This document shows, piece after piece, positions 8,300 to 16,024 of a stretch of DNA of 64,000 nt. A program made the translations under genes and the position numbers. Under the pieces are notes generated by a model, which was given only the letters and a program-made list of their open reading frames with translations, was not told the DNA's origin and made no database searches. Positions within the stretch are counted from its first letter, which is position 1. Every line of letters begins with the position of its first letter. Source of the DNA: Pseudomonas anatoliensis. Lineage in GTDB: Bacteria > Pseudomonadota > Gammaproteobacteria > Pseudomonadales > Pseudomonadaceae. The stretch lies in NCBI RefSeq assembly GCF_017976235.1, contig NZ_JACVHC010000009.1, positions 186,001-250,000 of the forward strand, given 5' to 3'.

Positions 8300-9250
8300 T
8301 CAGGCCTGGCCGGGCACGTTCGGCCACAGGTCGGACACCAGAAACAGCCGCTCCGCCTCTTCCCATTCCCCTCGCGCATTCTCGGTCAGGCGCACCATCA
8401 GTTGCGCTGGCGCCAAGGGTTCCAGCGCCTCGAGCCACATCTGCAAATGCTCCCGGCTCCAGGTCTGATCCGCCGGGTAATGCGCCGGTGCCAGCCAGGC
8501 ATGGCGGGGCAGGGGTTGCCAACGTCCCGGCGGACGCTGCGCCAGGAATGCCGGCCAGTCTTTCTGATGCAACCAGCTGCCACGCAAATGCTGCGGATGC
8601 GCGCCATTCGGTGATTGCGACTTGCCGGGCCACGGGTAAAGCAGATAGCCGCCCAGCCACAGTTGTGCACTGAACGCCTCGATATCCAGAGCAGCCAGGG
8701 TTTCGCGGCTTTCCGGGCGCGCCGAAATCGGCAGTTGATGTTCAGCCAGATGCGCCAGTTTACGATCCAGTCGATCATGGCAACCCGGCCCCAGCCATTG
8801 CGCCGGATCATGGCCGTCGCCGTTTTGCGGGCCGAGGTAGAGCTTGATCGCCAGTTCCAGGTGATGCACGCCGTCGCGGTCACGCAGCAGCATGTCCAGC
8901 TCGCCAAGGGTATGGCCCTCGCGGCGGATCGGCAGATTGGCCGCGATCAATTCAATGCCCGGCGCATGCTGCACGGCAAACTGCCACAGCCGCTCGTAAT
9001 ACAAACCCAGGCGCCGCGTGCGTGCCTGGGACAACCAGTGCAGCAAGCCGTAGCTGTCGCGATCGAGCTGACGCAGCCACTGCTCCAGGCGCTCGGGATC
9101 GCTGACCCAATCGCTGCCCGCCAGCGGATGGCGCTGCGGCCACGGTGTGGTCGCGAGCATCGGCGGGGCGAGGATCACCCACGCCAGGTCGCGCACTTCC
9201 GGATGGCGTAATTGGTGAGGCAACTGCAGCAAGTCGGGAAATAGGATCAT
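8300..9250 (-). CDS. DUF1853 family protein
   Basis: 316 residues; matches the DUF1853 family by its N terminus (PDLLQLPHQLRHPEVRDLAWVILAPP), the block TRRLGLYYERLWQFAVQ, and GELDMLLRDRDGVHHLELAIKLYL, an E-x(n)-D-x(n)-ExxxK arrangement that recalls the PD-(D/E)XK nuclease core (GELDML ... HLELAIK). Function is not established. The nuclease-like reading is my inference from motif spacing. The gene is divergent from nadK, and the same pair is neighbours in other Pseudomonas. It has no signal peptide or membrane segment. Confidence 0.8.
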   Translation of the reverse strand: MILFPDLLQLPHQLRHPEVRDLAWVILAPPMLATTPWPQRHPLAGSDWVSDPERLEQWLRQLDRDSYGLLHWLSQARTRRLGLYYERLWQFAVQHAPGIELIAANLPIRREGHTLGELDMLLRDRDGVHHLELAIKLYLGPQNGDGHDPAQWLGPGCHDRLDRKLAHLAEHQLPISARPESRETLAALDIEAFSAQLWLGGYLLYPWPGKSQSPNGAHPQHLRGSWLHQKDWPAFLAQRPPGRWQPLPRHAWLAPAHYPADQTWSREHLQMWLEALEPLAPAQLMVRLTENARGEWEEAERLFLVSDLWPNVPGQA

Positions 9251-9365
9251 CTTGCGAGCATAGCCTTAAACACGCGCCCACCCCTGAGGCTGAAAGGATT
9301 TTGTCTAACGGCGGCTTTCGCCCATAATCGGGTTTTTCGCGTTTTCGATTGTCCGCAGAGGTCCC

Positions 9366-10256
9366 ATGGAGCAATTTCGTAATATCGGCATCATCGGTCG
9401 CCTGGGCAGTTCCCAGGTGCTGGATACCGTCCGCCGACTGAAACGGTTTCTGCTCGATCGTCACCTGCATGTGATCCTCGAAGACACCATCGCCGAAGTC
9501 CTGCCGGGGCATGGCCTGCAAACGTCGTCGCGCAAGATGCTCGGTGAAGTCTGCGACATGGTCATCGTTGTCGGCGGCGACGGTAGCCTGCTCGGCGCCG
9601 CCCGGGCGCTGGCCAAACACAATACGCCGGTGCTGGGGATCAACCGTGGCAGCCTCGGGTTTCTCACCGACATTCGCCCGGATGAGCTGGAAGTCGAAGT
9701 CGCCAAAGTGCTCGACGGCCATTACCTGGTGGAAAACCGTTTTCTGCTGCAAGCCGAAGTTCGCCGCCACGGTGAGGCCATCGGGCAGGGCGACGCGCTC
9801 AACGATGTGGTGCTGCACCCCGGCAAGTCGACGCGCATGATCGAGTTCGAGCTGTACATCGACGGCCAGTTCGTCTGCAGCCAAAAGGCCGACGGCCTTA
9901 TCGTCGCCACGCCGACCGGCTCCACTGCATATGCGCTGTCTGCCGGTGGCCCGATCATGCATCCCAAGCTCGACGCCATTGTGATCGTGCCGATGTACCC
10001 CCATATGTTGTCCAGCAGGCCAATTGTGGTCGATGGCAACAGTGAGCTGAAAATCGTCGTGTCCAAAGATATGCAGATCTACCCGCAAGTCTCCTGCGAC
10101 GGGCAGAACCACTTTACCTGCGCGCCGGGCGACACCATCACCGTCAGCAAAAAAGCGCAAAAGCTGCGGCTGATTCACCCGCTCGACCACAACTACTACG
10201 AAGTCTGCCGGACCAAGCTCGGCTGGGGCAGCAAGTTGGGTGGTGGAGGCGACTGA
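9366..10256 (+). CDS. nadK: NAD kinase
   Basis: ATP- (or polyphosphate-) dependent phosphorylation of NAD+ to NADP+ in the cytosol. 296 residues, usual for proteobacterial NadK. The GGDG motif is VVGGDGSLLGAAR with D72; the second family signature includes LNDVVLHPG (N146, D147), then GLIVATPTGSTAYALSAGGPI. An AGAGG ribosome site precedes the ATG. The TGA stop overlaps the next ATG by one base (TGATG), so the downstream phosphoesterase is translationally coupled. Confidence 0.97.
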   Translation: MEQFRNIGIIGRLGSSQVLDTVRRLKRFLLDRHLHVILEDTIAEVLPGHGLQTSSRKMLGEVCDMVIVVGGDGSLLGAARALAKHNTPVLGINRGSLGFLTDIRPDELEVEVAKVLDGHYLVENRFLLQAEVRRHGEAIGQGDALNDVVLHPGKSTRMIEFELYIDGQFVCSQKADGLIVATPTGSTAYALSAGGPIMHPKLDAIVIVPMYPHMLSSRPIVVDGNSELKIVVSKDMQIYPQVSCDGQNHFTCAPGDTITVSKKAQKLRLIHPLDHNYYEVCRTKLGWGSKLGGGGD

Positions 10257-11227
10257 TGCTCGATCCCGCGCGCAGTTATGACTTGATTGGTGACGTGCAC
10301 GGATGCGCGCAGACCCTCGAACACTTGCTTGATCGCCTCGGCTATCACAAGCAGGGCGGGGTCTGGCGGCATCCATCGCGCATGGCCGTGTTCGTCGGCG
10401 ACATCATCGACCGTGGGCCGCGGATTCGCGAGGCGCTGCACATCGTCCACGACATGGTCGAGGCCGGTCAGGCCTTGTGCATCATGGGCAACCACGAATT
10501 CAACGCTCTGGGCTGGAGCACCCCGGCGCCACCGGGCAGCGGCAAGCAGTTTGTGCGCGAGCACACGCCGCGCCATGCGCGCCTGCTGCATGAAACACTG
10601 ACGCAATTCGAAGGCCATCCGGGCGACTGGCATGACTTCCAGCAGTGGTTCTATCAACTGCCGCTGTTCGTCGATGCCGGGCGTTTTCGCGTGGTGCACG
10701 CCTGTTGGGATGCCGGCCTGATCGAGCCGTTGCGCGCGTTGTTCCCAGACGGCTGCATTGATGAACACTTCCTCCAGGCTTCGGCAGTGCCGGGCAGTTT
10801 CGCCTGTACCGTGTTCGACCGCTTGCTGCGTGGCACCGACATGCGCCTGCCCGATGGCCAGACCATGACCAGTGGCGACGGTCTGGTGCGTTCGTTCTTC
10901 CGTACCAAATTCTGGGAAGACGATCCGAAAACCTACGGCGACATTGTCTTCCAGCCCGATGCACTGCCGGAACCGGTGGCGCAAACCCCGCTGACTTCAA
11001 GCGAAAAGAATTCCCTGCTGCGCTACGGCGTCGATGAGCCGTTGCTGTTCGTCGGCCACTATTGGCGCAGCGGCAAACCGGCGCCGATCCGCCCGAACCT
11101 CGCCTGCCTGGATTACAGCGCGGTGCTCTACGGCAAACTCGTCGCCTATCGTCTGGATCAGGAAACACGTCTGGATCCGCATAAATTTGTCTGGGTCGAT
11201 GTCGAGCGGCCGGAGGTGCTGCAATGA
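10256..11227 (+). CDS. Metallophosphoesterase (serine/threonine phosphatase-like)
   Basis: 323 residues. The calcineurin-like metal motifs are complete: DLIGDVHGCAQTLEHLL (D13, H15), FVGDIIDRGPRIRE, and CIMGNHEFNALGW, with a late histidine in LLFVGHYWRSG. This arrangement is typical of the PPP-type/diadenosine tetraphosphatase-like group, so the substrate may be a phosphoprotein or a nucleotide. It starts inside the nadK stop codon and its stop overlaps the rhomboid start by four bases, so nadK, this gene and the rhomboid gene form one operon, an order conserved in Pseudomonas. Confidence 0.88.
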   Translation: MLDPARSYDLIGDVHGCAQTLEHLLDRLGYHKQGGVWRHPSRMAVFVGDIIDRGPRIREALHIVHDMVEAGQALCIMGNHEFNALGWSTPAPPGSGKQFVREHTPRHARLLHETLTQFEGHPGDWHDFQQWFYQLPLFVDAGRFRVVHACWDAGLIEPLRALFPDGCIDEHFLQASAVPGSFACTVFDRLLRGTDMRLPDGQTMTSGDGLVRSFFRTKFWEDDPKTYGDIVFQPDALPEPVAQTPLTSSEKNSLLRYGVDEPLLFVGHYWRSGKPAPIRPNLACLDYSAVLYGKLVAYRLDQETRLDPHKFVWVDVERPEVLQ

Positions 11228-12093
11228 GTTCGGTAGCGGTATTGCGTCTGCCCCTGGCGGTGGATCTGAGCGGTTTCGTCACGCTGTTGCAACGCATGCA
11301 AGTGCCCCATCGAGTCAGTGAAGAGGCGGGCGAGCAGGTGCTGTGGGCGCCTGCGGAGATCAGCGACGACGTGCGTTCGCTGTACGAGCGTTTTCCCGCT
11401 GGCGACCCGGATCAACAACTGGATATCCCGGTTACGCAGACTTTCAAGCGCCCCGGTTTTGCCGAGCAACTGAAGCATGCCAAAGCCACCGGGTTCATCC
11501 TGCTGCTGAGCCTGATAGTCGGCGGCCTGACCTTCCTCGGCGAAAATCTGGAAACCCTTCGCTGGCTGACCTTTCTCGATTTTCGCGTAATCGGCGAGTA
11601 CATCCATTTCACGCCATTGGCCGACAGCCTCGCGGCGGGGCAGTGGTGGCGTCTGGTCACGCCGATGCTGATTCACTTTGGCATCCTGCACCTGGCCATG
11701 AATGGCATGTGGTACTGGGAGCTGGGGCGGCGTATCGAATCGCGTCAGGGCAGCATCAACCTGATCGGCCTGACCTTATTGTTCAGCCTCGTTTCCAACT
11801 ACGCGCAATTTGTCTGGAGCGGGCCGACCTTGTTCGGCGGTCTGTCCGGCGTGCTTTACGGCTTGCTCGGGCATTGCTGGATCTTCCAGTTGCTGGCGCC
11901 GAACCCGGCTTATCGCCTGCCGCGCGGCGTGCTGGTGATGATGCTGGTGTGGCTGGTGGTGTGCATGTCCGGGCTGATCTCGATGATCGGTTTCGGCGAA
12001 ATCGCCAACGCCGCGCATGTCAGCGGGTTACTCATCGGATGCTTCACCGGTTTGTTGGGTGGTTTGTATAACCGCCGTAAACTGGCCATCTAA
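11224..12093 (+). CDS. Rhomboid-family intramembrane serine protease
   Basis: 289 residues: an N-terminal cytosolic domain of about 85 residues like that of GlpG, then about six membrane segments. The catalytic dyad is visible: S208 in GGLSGVLYG and H265 in NAAHVSGLL; the oxyanion region is HLAMNGMW with H156 and N160. These match the GlpG active site (HxxxN, GxSG, H). It should cleave transmembrane substrates within the bilayer of the inner membrane; the natural substrate is unknown. ATGA overlap with the upstream phosphoesterase indicates coupled translation. Confidence 0.92.
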   Translation: MSSVAVLRLPLAVDLSGFVTLLQRMQVPHRVSEEAGEQVLWAPAEISDDVRSLYERFPAGDPDQQLDIPVTQTFKRPGFAEQLKHAKATGFILLLSLIVGGLTFLGENLETLRWLTFLDFRVIGEYIHFTPLADSLAAGQWWRLVTPMLIHFGILHLAMNGMWYWELGRRIESRQGSINLIGLTLLFSLVSNYAQFVWSGPTLFGGLSGVLYGLLGHCWIFQLLAPNPAYRLPRGVLVMMLVWLVVCMSGLISMIGFGEIANAAHVSGLLIGCFTGLLGGLYNRRKLAI

Positions 12094-12127
12094 TTTTAGT
12101 TTGTAGATAAAGAGCACGGAGACCCAG

Positions 12128-12388
12128 ATGTCCTCTTTTAACGACATGATCAAGAACATCACCCCGGACATCTACGAGAGCCTGAAACTGGCGGTGGAAA
12201 TCGGCAAGTGGGCCGACGGTGGCAAGCTCACCGCCGAACAGCGCGAGTTGTCGTTGCAGGCGATGATCGCCTGGGAAATGCAGAACCTGCCTGAAGACCA
12301 GCGCACCGGTTACATGGGCCCGCAAGAATGTGCGTCGAAGTCGATCGAAGTGCCGAACATCCTGTTCAAGTCGGATGCCATCCATTGA
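12128..12388 (+). CDS. yeaC: YeaC family protein (DUF1315)
   Basis: 86 residues, recognised as DUF1315 by SSFNDMIKNITPDIYESLKLAVEIGKWADG, LTAEQRELSLQAMIAWE and the ending YMGPQECASKSIEV. A small soluble alpha-helical protein of unknown function, common in gamma-proteobacteria. CGGAGA lies upstream of the ATG. It follows the rhomboid gene by 34 bp and its stop codon is shared with the proposed TTG start of the DUF2797 gene. Confidence 0.9.
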   Translation: MSSFNDMIKNITPDIYESLKLAVEIGKWADGGKLTAEQRELSLQAMIAWEMQNLPEDQRTGYMGPQECASKSIEVPNILFKSDAIH

Positions 12389-13215
12389 TCGAGATTGGCC
12401 GCGGTGCAATCAGCAAAATGTCGGCACGCCTTGACGGGCCGAACGTGCAATACGCGTTTCGTCTGGATGATGTCGAGGTGCCGGTCAACCCGTTGATCGG
12501 CACGACGGTGCGTCTGGAATACCTGGGGGCGATCCACTGCACCCATTGCGGGCGCAAGACCAAAACCAGTTTCAGTCAGGGGTATTGCTACCCGTGCATG
12601 ACCAAACTGGCGCAGTGCGACTTGTGCATCATGAGTCCGGAGCGTTGCCACTTTGATGCGGGCACCTGCCGGGATCCGGTGTGGGGCCAGCAGTTTTGCA
12701 TGACCGACCACGTGGTCTATCTGGCCAATTCGTCGGGGATCAAGGTTGGCATCACCCGTGCAACCCAATTGCCGACGCGCTGGATCGATCAGGGCGCCAG
12801 CCAGGCGTTGCCGATCATGCGCGTGTCTACGCGCCAGCAGTCAGGCTTCGTTGAAGACCTGTTTCGCAGTCAGGTGGCGGACAAAACCAACTGGCGCGCA
12901 CTGCTCAAGGGCGACGCGGTGTCCGTGGATCTGGCGCAGGTGCGTGATCAGTTGTTTGAAAGCTGCGCCGAAGGTTTGCAAGCCTTGCAGGAGCGATTCG
13001 GCCTACAAGCCATTCAGACAATTGCCGATGTAGAACCTCTCGAAATCCGCTATCCGGTCGAGCAATACCCGGCCAAAATCGTCAGCTTCAACCTGGACAA
13101 GAACCCGATTGCCGAAGGCACGCTGCTGGGGATCAAGGGCCAGTACCTGATCTTCGACACCGGCGTGATCAATATTCGCAAGTACACGGCTTATCAACTC
13201 GCCGTGCATCAATAA
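12385..13215 (+). CDS. DUF2797 protein: zinc-ribbon plus GIY-YIG-like segment
   Basis: About 276 residues from a TTG at 12385 that overlaps the yeaC stop (TTGA); the next ATG is at 12418. Residues near 45-95 are rich in cysteine pairs (CTHC, CYPC, CDLC plus single Cys), suggesting two zinc-binding knuckles. After them comes HVVYLANSSGIKVGITRA, whose spacing resembles the GIY-YIG nuclease core (VYL...KVGIT...R), followed by SGFVEDLFRS with a possibly catalytic Glu. The DUF2797 assignment is family knowledge; the nuclease-like fold is my inference. It lies between yeaC and pepN in an order conserved across Pseudomonas. Confidence 0.85.
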   Translation: MIEIGRGAISKMSARLDGPNVQYAFRLDDVEVPVNPLIGTTVRLEYLGAIHCTHCGRKTKTSFSQGYCYPCMTKLAQCDLCIMSPERCHFDAGTCRDPVWGQQFCMTDHVVYLANSSGIKVGITRATQLPTRWIDQGASQALPIMRVSTRQQSGFVEDLFRSQVADKTNWRALLKGDAVSVDLAQVRDQLFESCAEGLQALQERFGLQAIQTIADVEPLEIRYPVEQYPAKIVSFNLDKNPIAEGTLLGIKGQYLIFDTGVINIRKYTAYQLAVHQ

Positions 13216-13225
13216 GGATTCCAGC

Positions 13226-15883
13226 ATGCGCACCGAACAACCGAAGATGATTTACCTCAAGGACTATCAGGCGCCCGAGTACCTGATCGACGAAACGCAC
13301 CTGACCTTCGAGTTGTTCGAGGACCACAGCCTGGTCCATGCGCAACTGGTGATGCGCCGCAACCCGGCGCGTGGCGCGGGCCTGCCGCCGCTGGTGCTTG
13401 ATGGCCAGCAACTGGAATTGCTGTCGGTGACGCTGTCTGATCAGGAACTGAGTGCCGATGCTTATCAACTCAGCGAAAACAACCTGACCCTGCAACCGAC
13501 CAGCGAAACCTTCACGGTCGACACCAGCGTCAAGATCCACCCGGAAACCAACACGGCGCTCGAAGGCCTGTACAAGTCCGGCACGATGTTCTGCACCCAA
13601 TGCGAGGCCGAAGGCTTCCGCAAAATCACCTATTACCTCGACCGCCCGGACGTGATGAGCAAATTCACCACCACCGTGGTGGCCGAACAGCACAGCTATC
13701 CGGTGCTGCTGTCCAACGGCAACCCGATTGCCTCGGGGCCCGGCGAAGACGGCCGGCACTGGGCAACGTGGGAAGATCCGTTCATGAAACCGGCGTACCT
13801 GTTCGCGCTGGTGGCCGGTGACTTGTGGTGCGTTGAAGACACCTTCACCACCATGACCGAGCGCGAAGTCGCGCTGCGCATCTACGTCGAACCGGAAAAC
13901 ATCGACAAGTGCCAGCACGCCATGAACAGCCTGAAGAAGTCGATGCGCTGGGACGAAGAGGTCTACGGTCGCGAGTACGATCTGGACATCTTCATGATCG
14001 TCGCCGTCAACGACTTCAACATGGGCGCCATGGAGAACAAGGGCCTCAACATCTTCAACTCCAGCGCCGTGCTGGCCCGTGCCGAAACCGCCACCGACGC
14101 CGCACACCAGCGGGTCGAAGCGATCGTCGCCCACGAATACTTCCATAACTGGTCGGGCAACCGCGTGACCTGCCGCGACTGGTTCCAGCTGTCGCTCAAG
14201 GAAGGCTTCACCGTATTCCGCGATTCCGGCTTCTCCGCCGATATGAACTCGGCCACGGTCAAGCGCATTCAGGATGTCGCCTACCTGCGCACCCACCAGT
14301 TTGCTGAAGACGCCGGCCCAATGGCCCACGCCGTGCGCCCGGACAGCTTCATCGAGATTTCCAACTTCTACACCCTGACCGTGTACGAAAAGGGTTCGGA
14401 AGTGGTCGGCATGATCCACACCCTGTTGGGCGCCGAGGGCTTCCGCAAGGGCAGCGATCTGTACTTCGACCGCCACGATGGCCAAGCCGTGACCTGCGAT
14501 GACTTCATCAAGGCCATGGAAGACGCCAACGGTGTCGACCTGACCCAGTTCAAACGCTGGTACAGCCAGGCTGGCACGCCGCGTCTGGCAGTGAGCGAGT
14601 CTTACGATGCTGCAGCGAAAACCTACAGCCTGAGCTTCCGCCAAAGCTGCCCGGAAACCCCGGACAAAGTGGAAAAACTGCCGTTCGTGATCCCCGTTGA
14701 ATTGGGCCTGCTCGACAGCAAAGGCAACGAGATTGCCCTGCGTCTGGCCGGTGAAACGTCGGCCCAAGGCACCACCCGCGTGATCTCGGTGACCGAGGCT
14801 GAGCAGACGTTTACCTTCGTCGATATCGCTGAACAGCCGCTGCCATCCTTGCTGCGTGGTTTCTCTGCGCCGGTGAAACTGAGCTTCCCGTACAACCGCG
14901 ATCAACTGATGTTCCTGATGCAGCACGACAGCGACGGTTTCAACCGCTGGGATGCCGGCCAGCAACTGTCGGTACAGGTGCTACAAGAACTGATCGGCCA
15001 GCAGCAGAAGGGCGAAAACCTGAAGCTCGATCCGCGTCTGGTATCGGCACTGCGCACCGTGCTGTCCGATGAATCGCTGGATCAGGCGATGGTTGCCGAG
15101 ATGCTCTCGCTGCCGGGTGAGGCGTACCTGACTGAAATCAGCGAAGTCGCAGACGTTGATGCCATCCATATCGCCCGTGAATTTGCCCGCAAGCAACTGG
15201 CTGAAGGTTTGTTCGAGGCGCTGTGGCTGCGTTATCAGGCCAACCGCGACCTGTCGAAGAAAACCCCGTACGTGGCCGAGGCCGAGCACTTTGCCCGTCG
15301 TGCACTGCAGAACATCGCGCTGTCGTACTTGATGCTCAGCGGCAAGCCGGAAGTGCTGGCGGCGGCGCTGGAGCAATTCGAAACGGCCGACAACATGACC
15401 GAGCGCCTGACCGCGCTGGCCGTGTTGGTCAACTCGCCGTTCGATGAGCAGAAGGACCTGGCGCTGGCGAGTTTCGCCGAGCATTTCAAGGACAATCCGC
15501 TGGTCATGGATCAGTGGTTCAGCGTGCAGGCCGGCAGCACGTTGCCGGGCGGTCTTGCGCGGGTAAAAGCGCTGATGCAGCACCCTGCGTTCAACATCAA
15601 GAACCCGAACAAGGTGCGTGCGCTGGTGGGGGCTTTTGCCGGGCAGAACCTGATCAACTTCCACGCGGCGGACGGCTCCGGTTATCGCTTCCTCGCGGAT
15701 CTGGTGATCGAGCTGAACGGCTTCAACCCACAAATCGCCTCGCGCCAACTGGCACCGCTGACGCGCTGGCGCAAATACGACACTGCGCGGCAGGCATTGA
15801 TGAAAGGGGAGCTGGAGCGGATTCTGGCTTCCGGGTCGCTGTCGAGTGATGTGTATGAAGTGGTGAGCAAGAGCTTGGCGTAA
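13226..15883 (+). CDS. pepN: Aminopeptidase N
   Basis: 885-residue M1-family zinc metallopeptidase that removes N-terminal residues from peptides in the cytoplasm. The exopeptidase motif GAMEN is at residues 267-271 and the zinc site HEYFH at 303-307 with third ligand E326 (NRVTCRDWFQLSLKEGF). The C-terminal half is the long superhelical DUF3458-type domain found in E. coli PepN. AAGGA lies eight bases before the ATG, which is 11 bp after the DUF2797 stop. A REP pair follows the stop. Confidence 0.97.
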   Translation: MRTEQPKMIYLKDYQAPEYLIDETHLTFELFEDHSLVHAQLVMRRNPARGAGLPPLVLDGQQLELLSVTLSDQELSADAYQLSENNLTLQPTSETFTVDTSVKIHPETNTALEGLYKSGTMFCTQCEAEGFRKITYYLDRPDVMSKFTTTVVAEQHSYPVLLSNGNPIASGPGEDGRHWATWEDPFMKPAYLFALVAGDLWCVEDTFTTMTEREVALRIYVEPENIDKCQHAMNSLKKSMRWDEEVYGREYDLDIFMIVAVNDFNMGAMENKGLNIFNSSAVLARAETATDAAHQRVEAIVAHEYFHNWSGNRVTCRDWFQLSLKEGFTVFRDSGFSADMNSATVKRIQDVAYLRTHQFAEDAGPMAHAVRPDSFIEISNFYTLTVYEKGSEVVGMIHTLLGAEGFRKGSDLYFDRHDGQAVTCDDFIKAMEDANGVDLTQFKRWYSQAGTPRLAVSESYDAAAKTYSLSFRQSCPETPDKVEKLPFVIPVELGLLDSKGNEIALRLAGETSAQGTTRVISVTEAEQTFTFVDIAEQPLPSLLRGFSAPVKLSFPYNRDQLMFLMQHDSDGFNRWDAGQQLSVQVLQELIGQQQKGENLKLDPRLVSALRTVLSDESLDQAMVAEMLSLPGEAYLTEISEVADVDAIHIAREFARKQLAEGLFEALWLRYQANRDLSKKTPYVAEAEHFARRALQNIALSYLMLSGKPEVLAAALEQFETADNMTERLTALAVLVNSPFDEQKDLALASFAEHFKDNPLVMDQWFSVQAGSTLPGGLARVKALMQHPAFNIKNPNKVRALVGAFAGQNLINFHAADGSGYRFLADLVIELNGFNPQIASRQLAPLTRWRKYDTARQALMKGELERILASGSLSSDVYEVVSKSLA

Positions 15884-15918
15884 CGCTCGCCTAATCAATA
15901 TCTTCGGCAAACACAAAA

Positions 15919-16007
15919 CCCTGTAGGAGCTGCGGCACGCTGCGATCTTTTGATCTGATCTTTAAATCAACATCAAAAGATCGCAGCGTGCCGCAGCTCC
16001 TACAGGG
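15919..16007. repeat. REP pair (REPIN)
   Basis: Inverted arms CCCTGTAGGAGCTGCGGCAC... and its complement ending at about 16007, with the loop around TGATCTTTAAATCAACATC. It sits between the convergent pepN and katG genes and probably serves as a shared 3' hairpin. Confidence 0.85.
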
Positions 16008-16024
16008 GTTTTGCGTTTTGTCAG

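Noticed and set aside
13169..14965. 598-residue open frame on the minus strand opposite pepN
   Set aside because: It is antisense to a clear M1 aminopeptidase, has low-complexity His/Gly/Val-rich composition expected from the complement of GC-rich codons, and no family resemblance.
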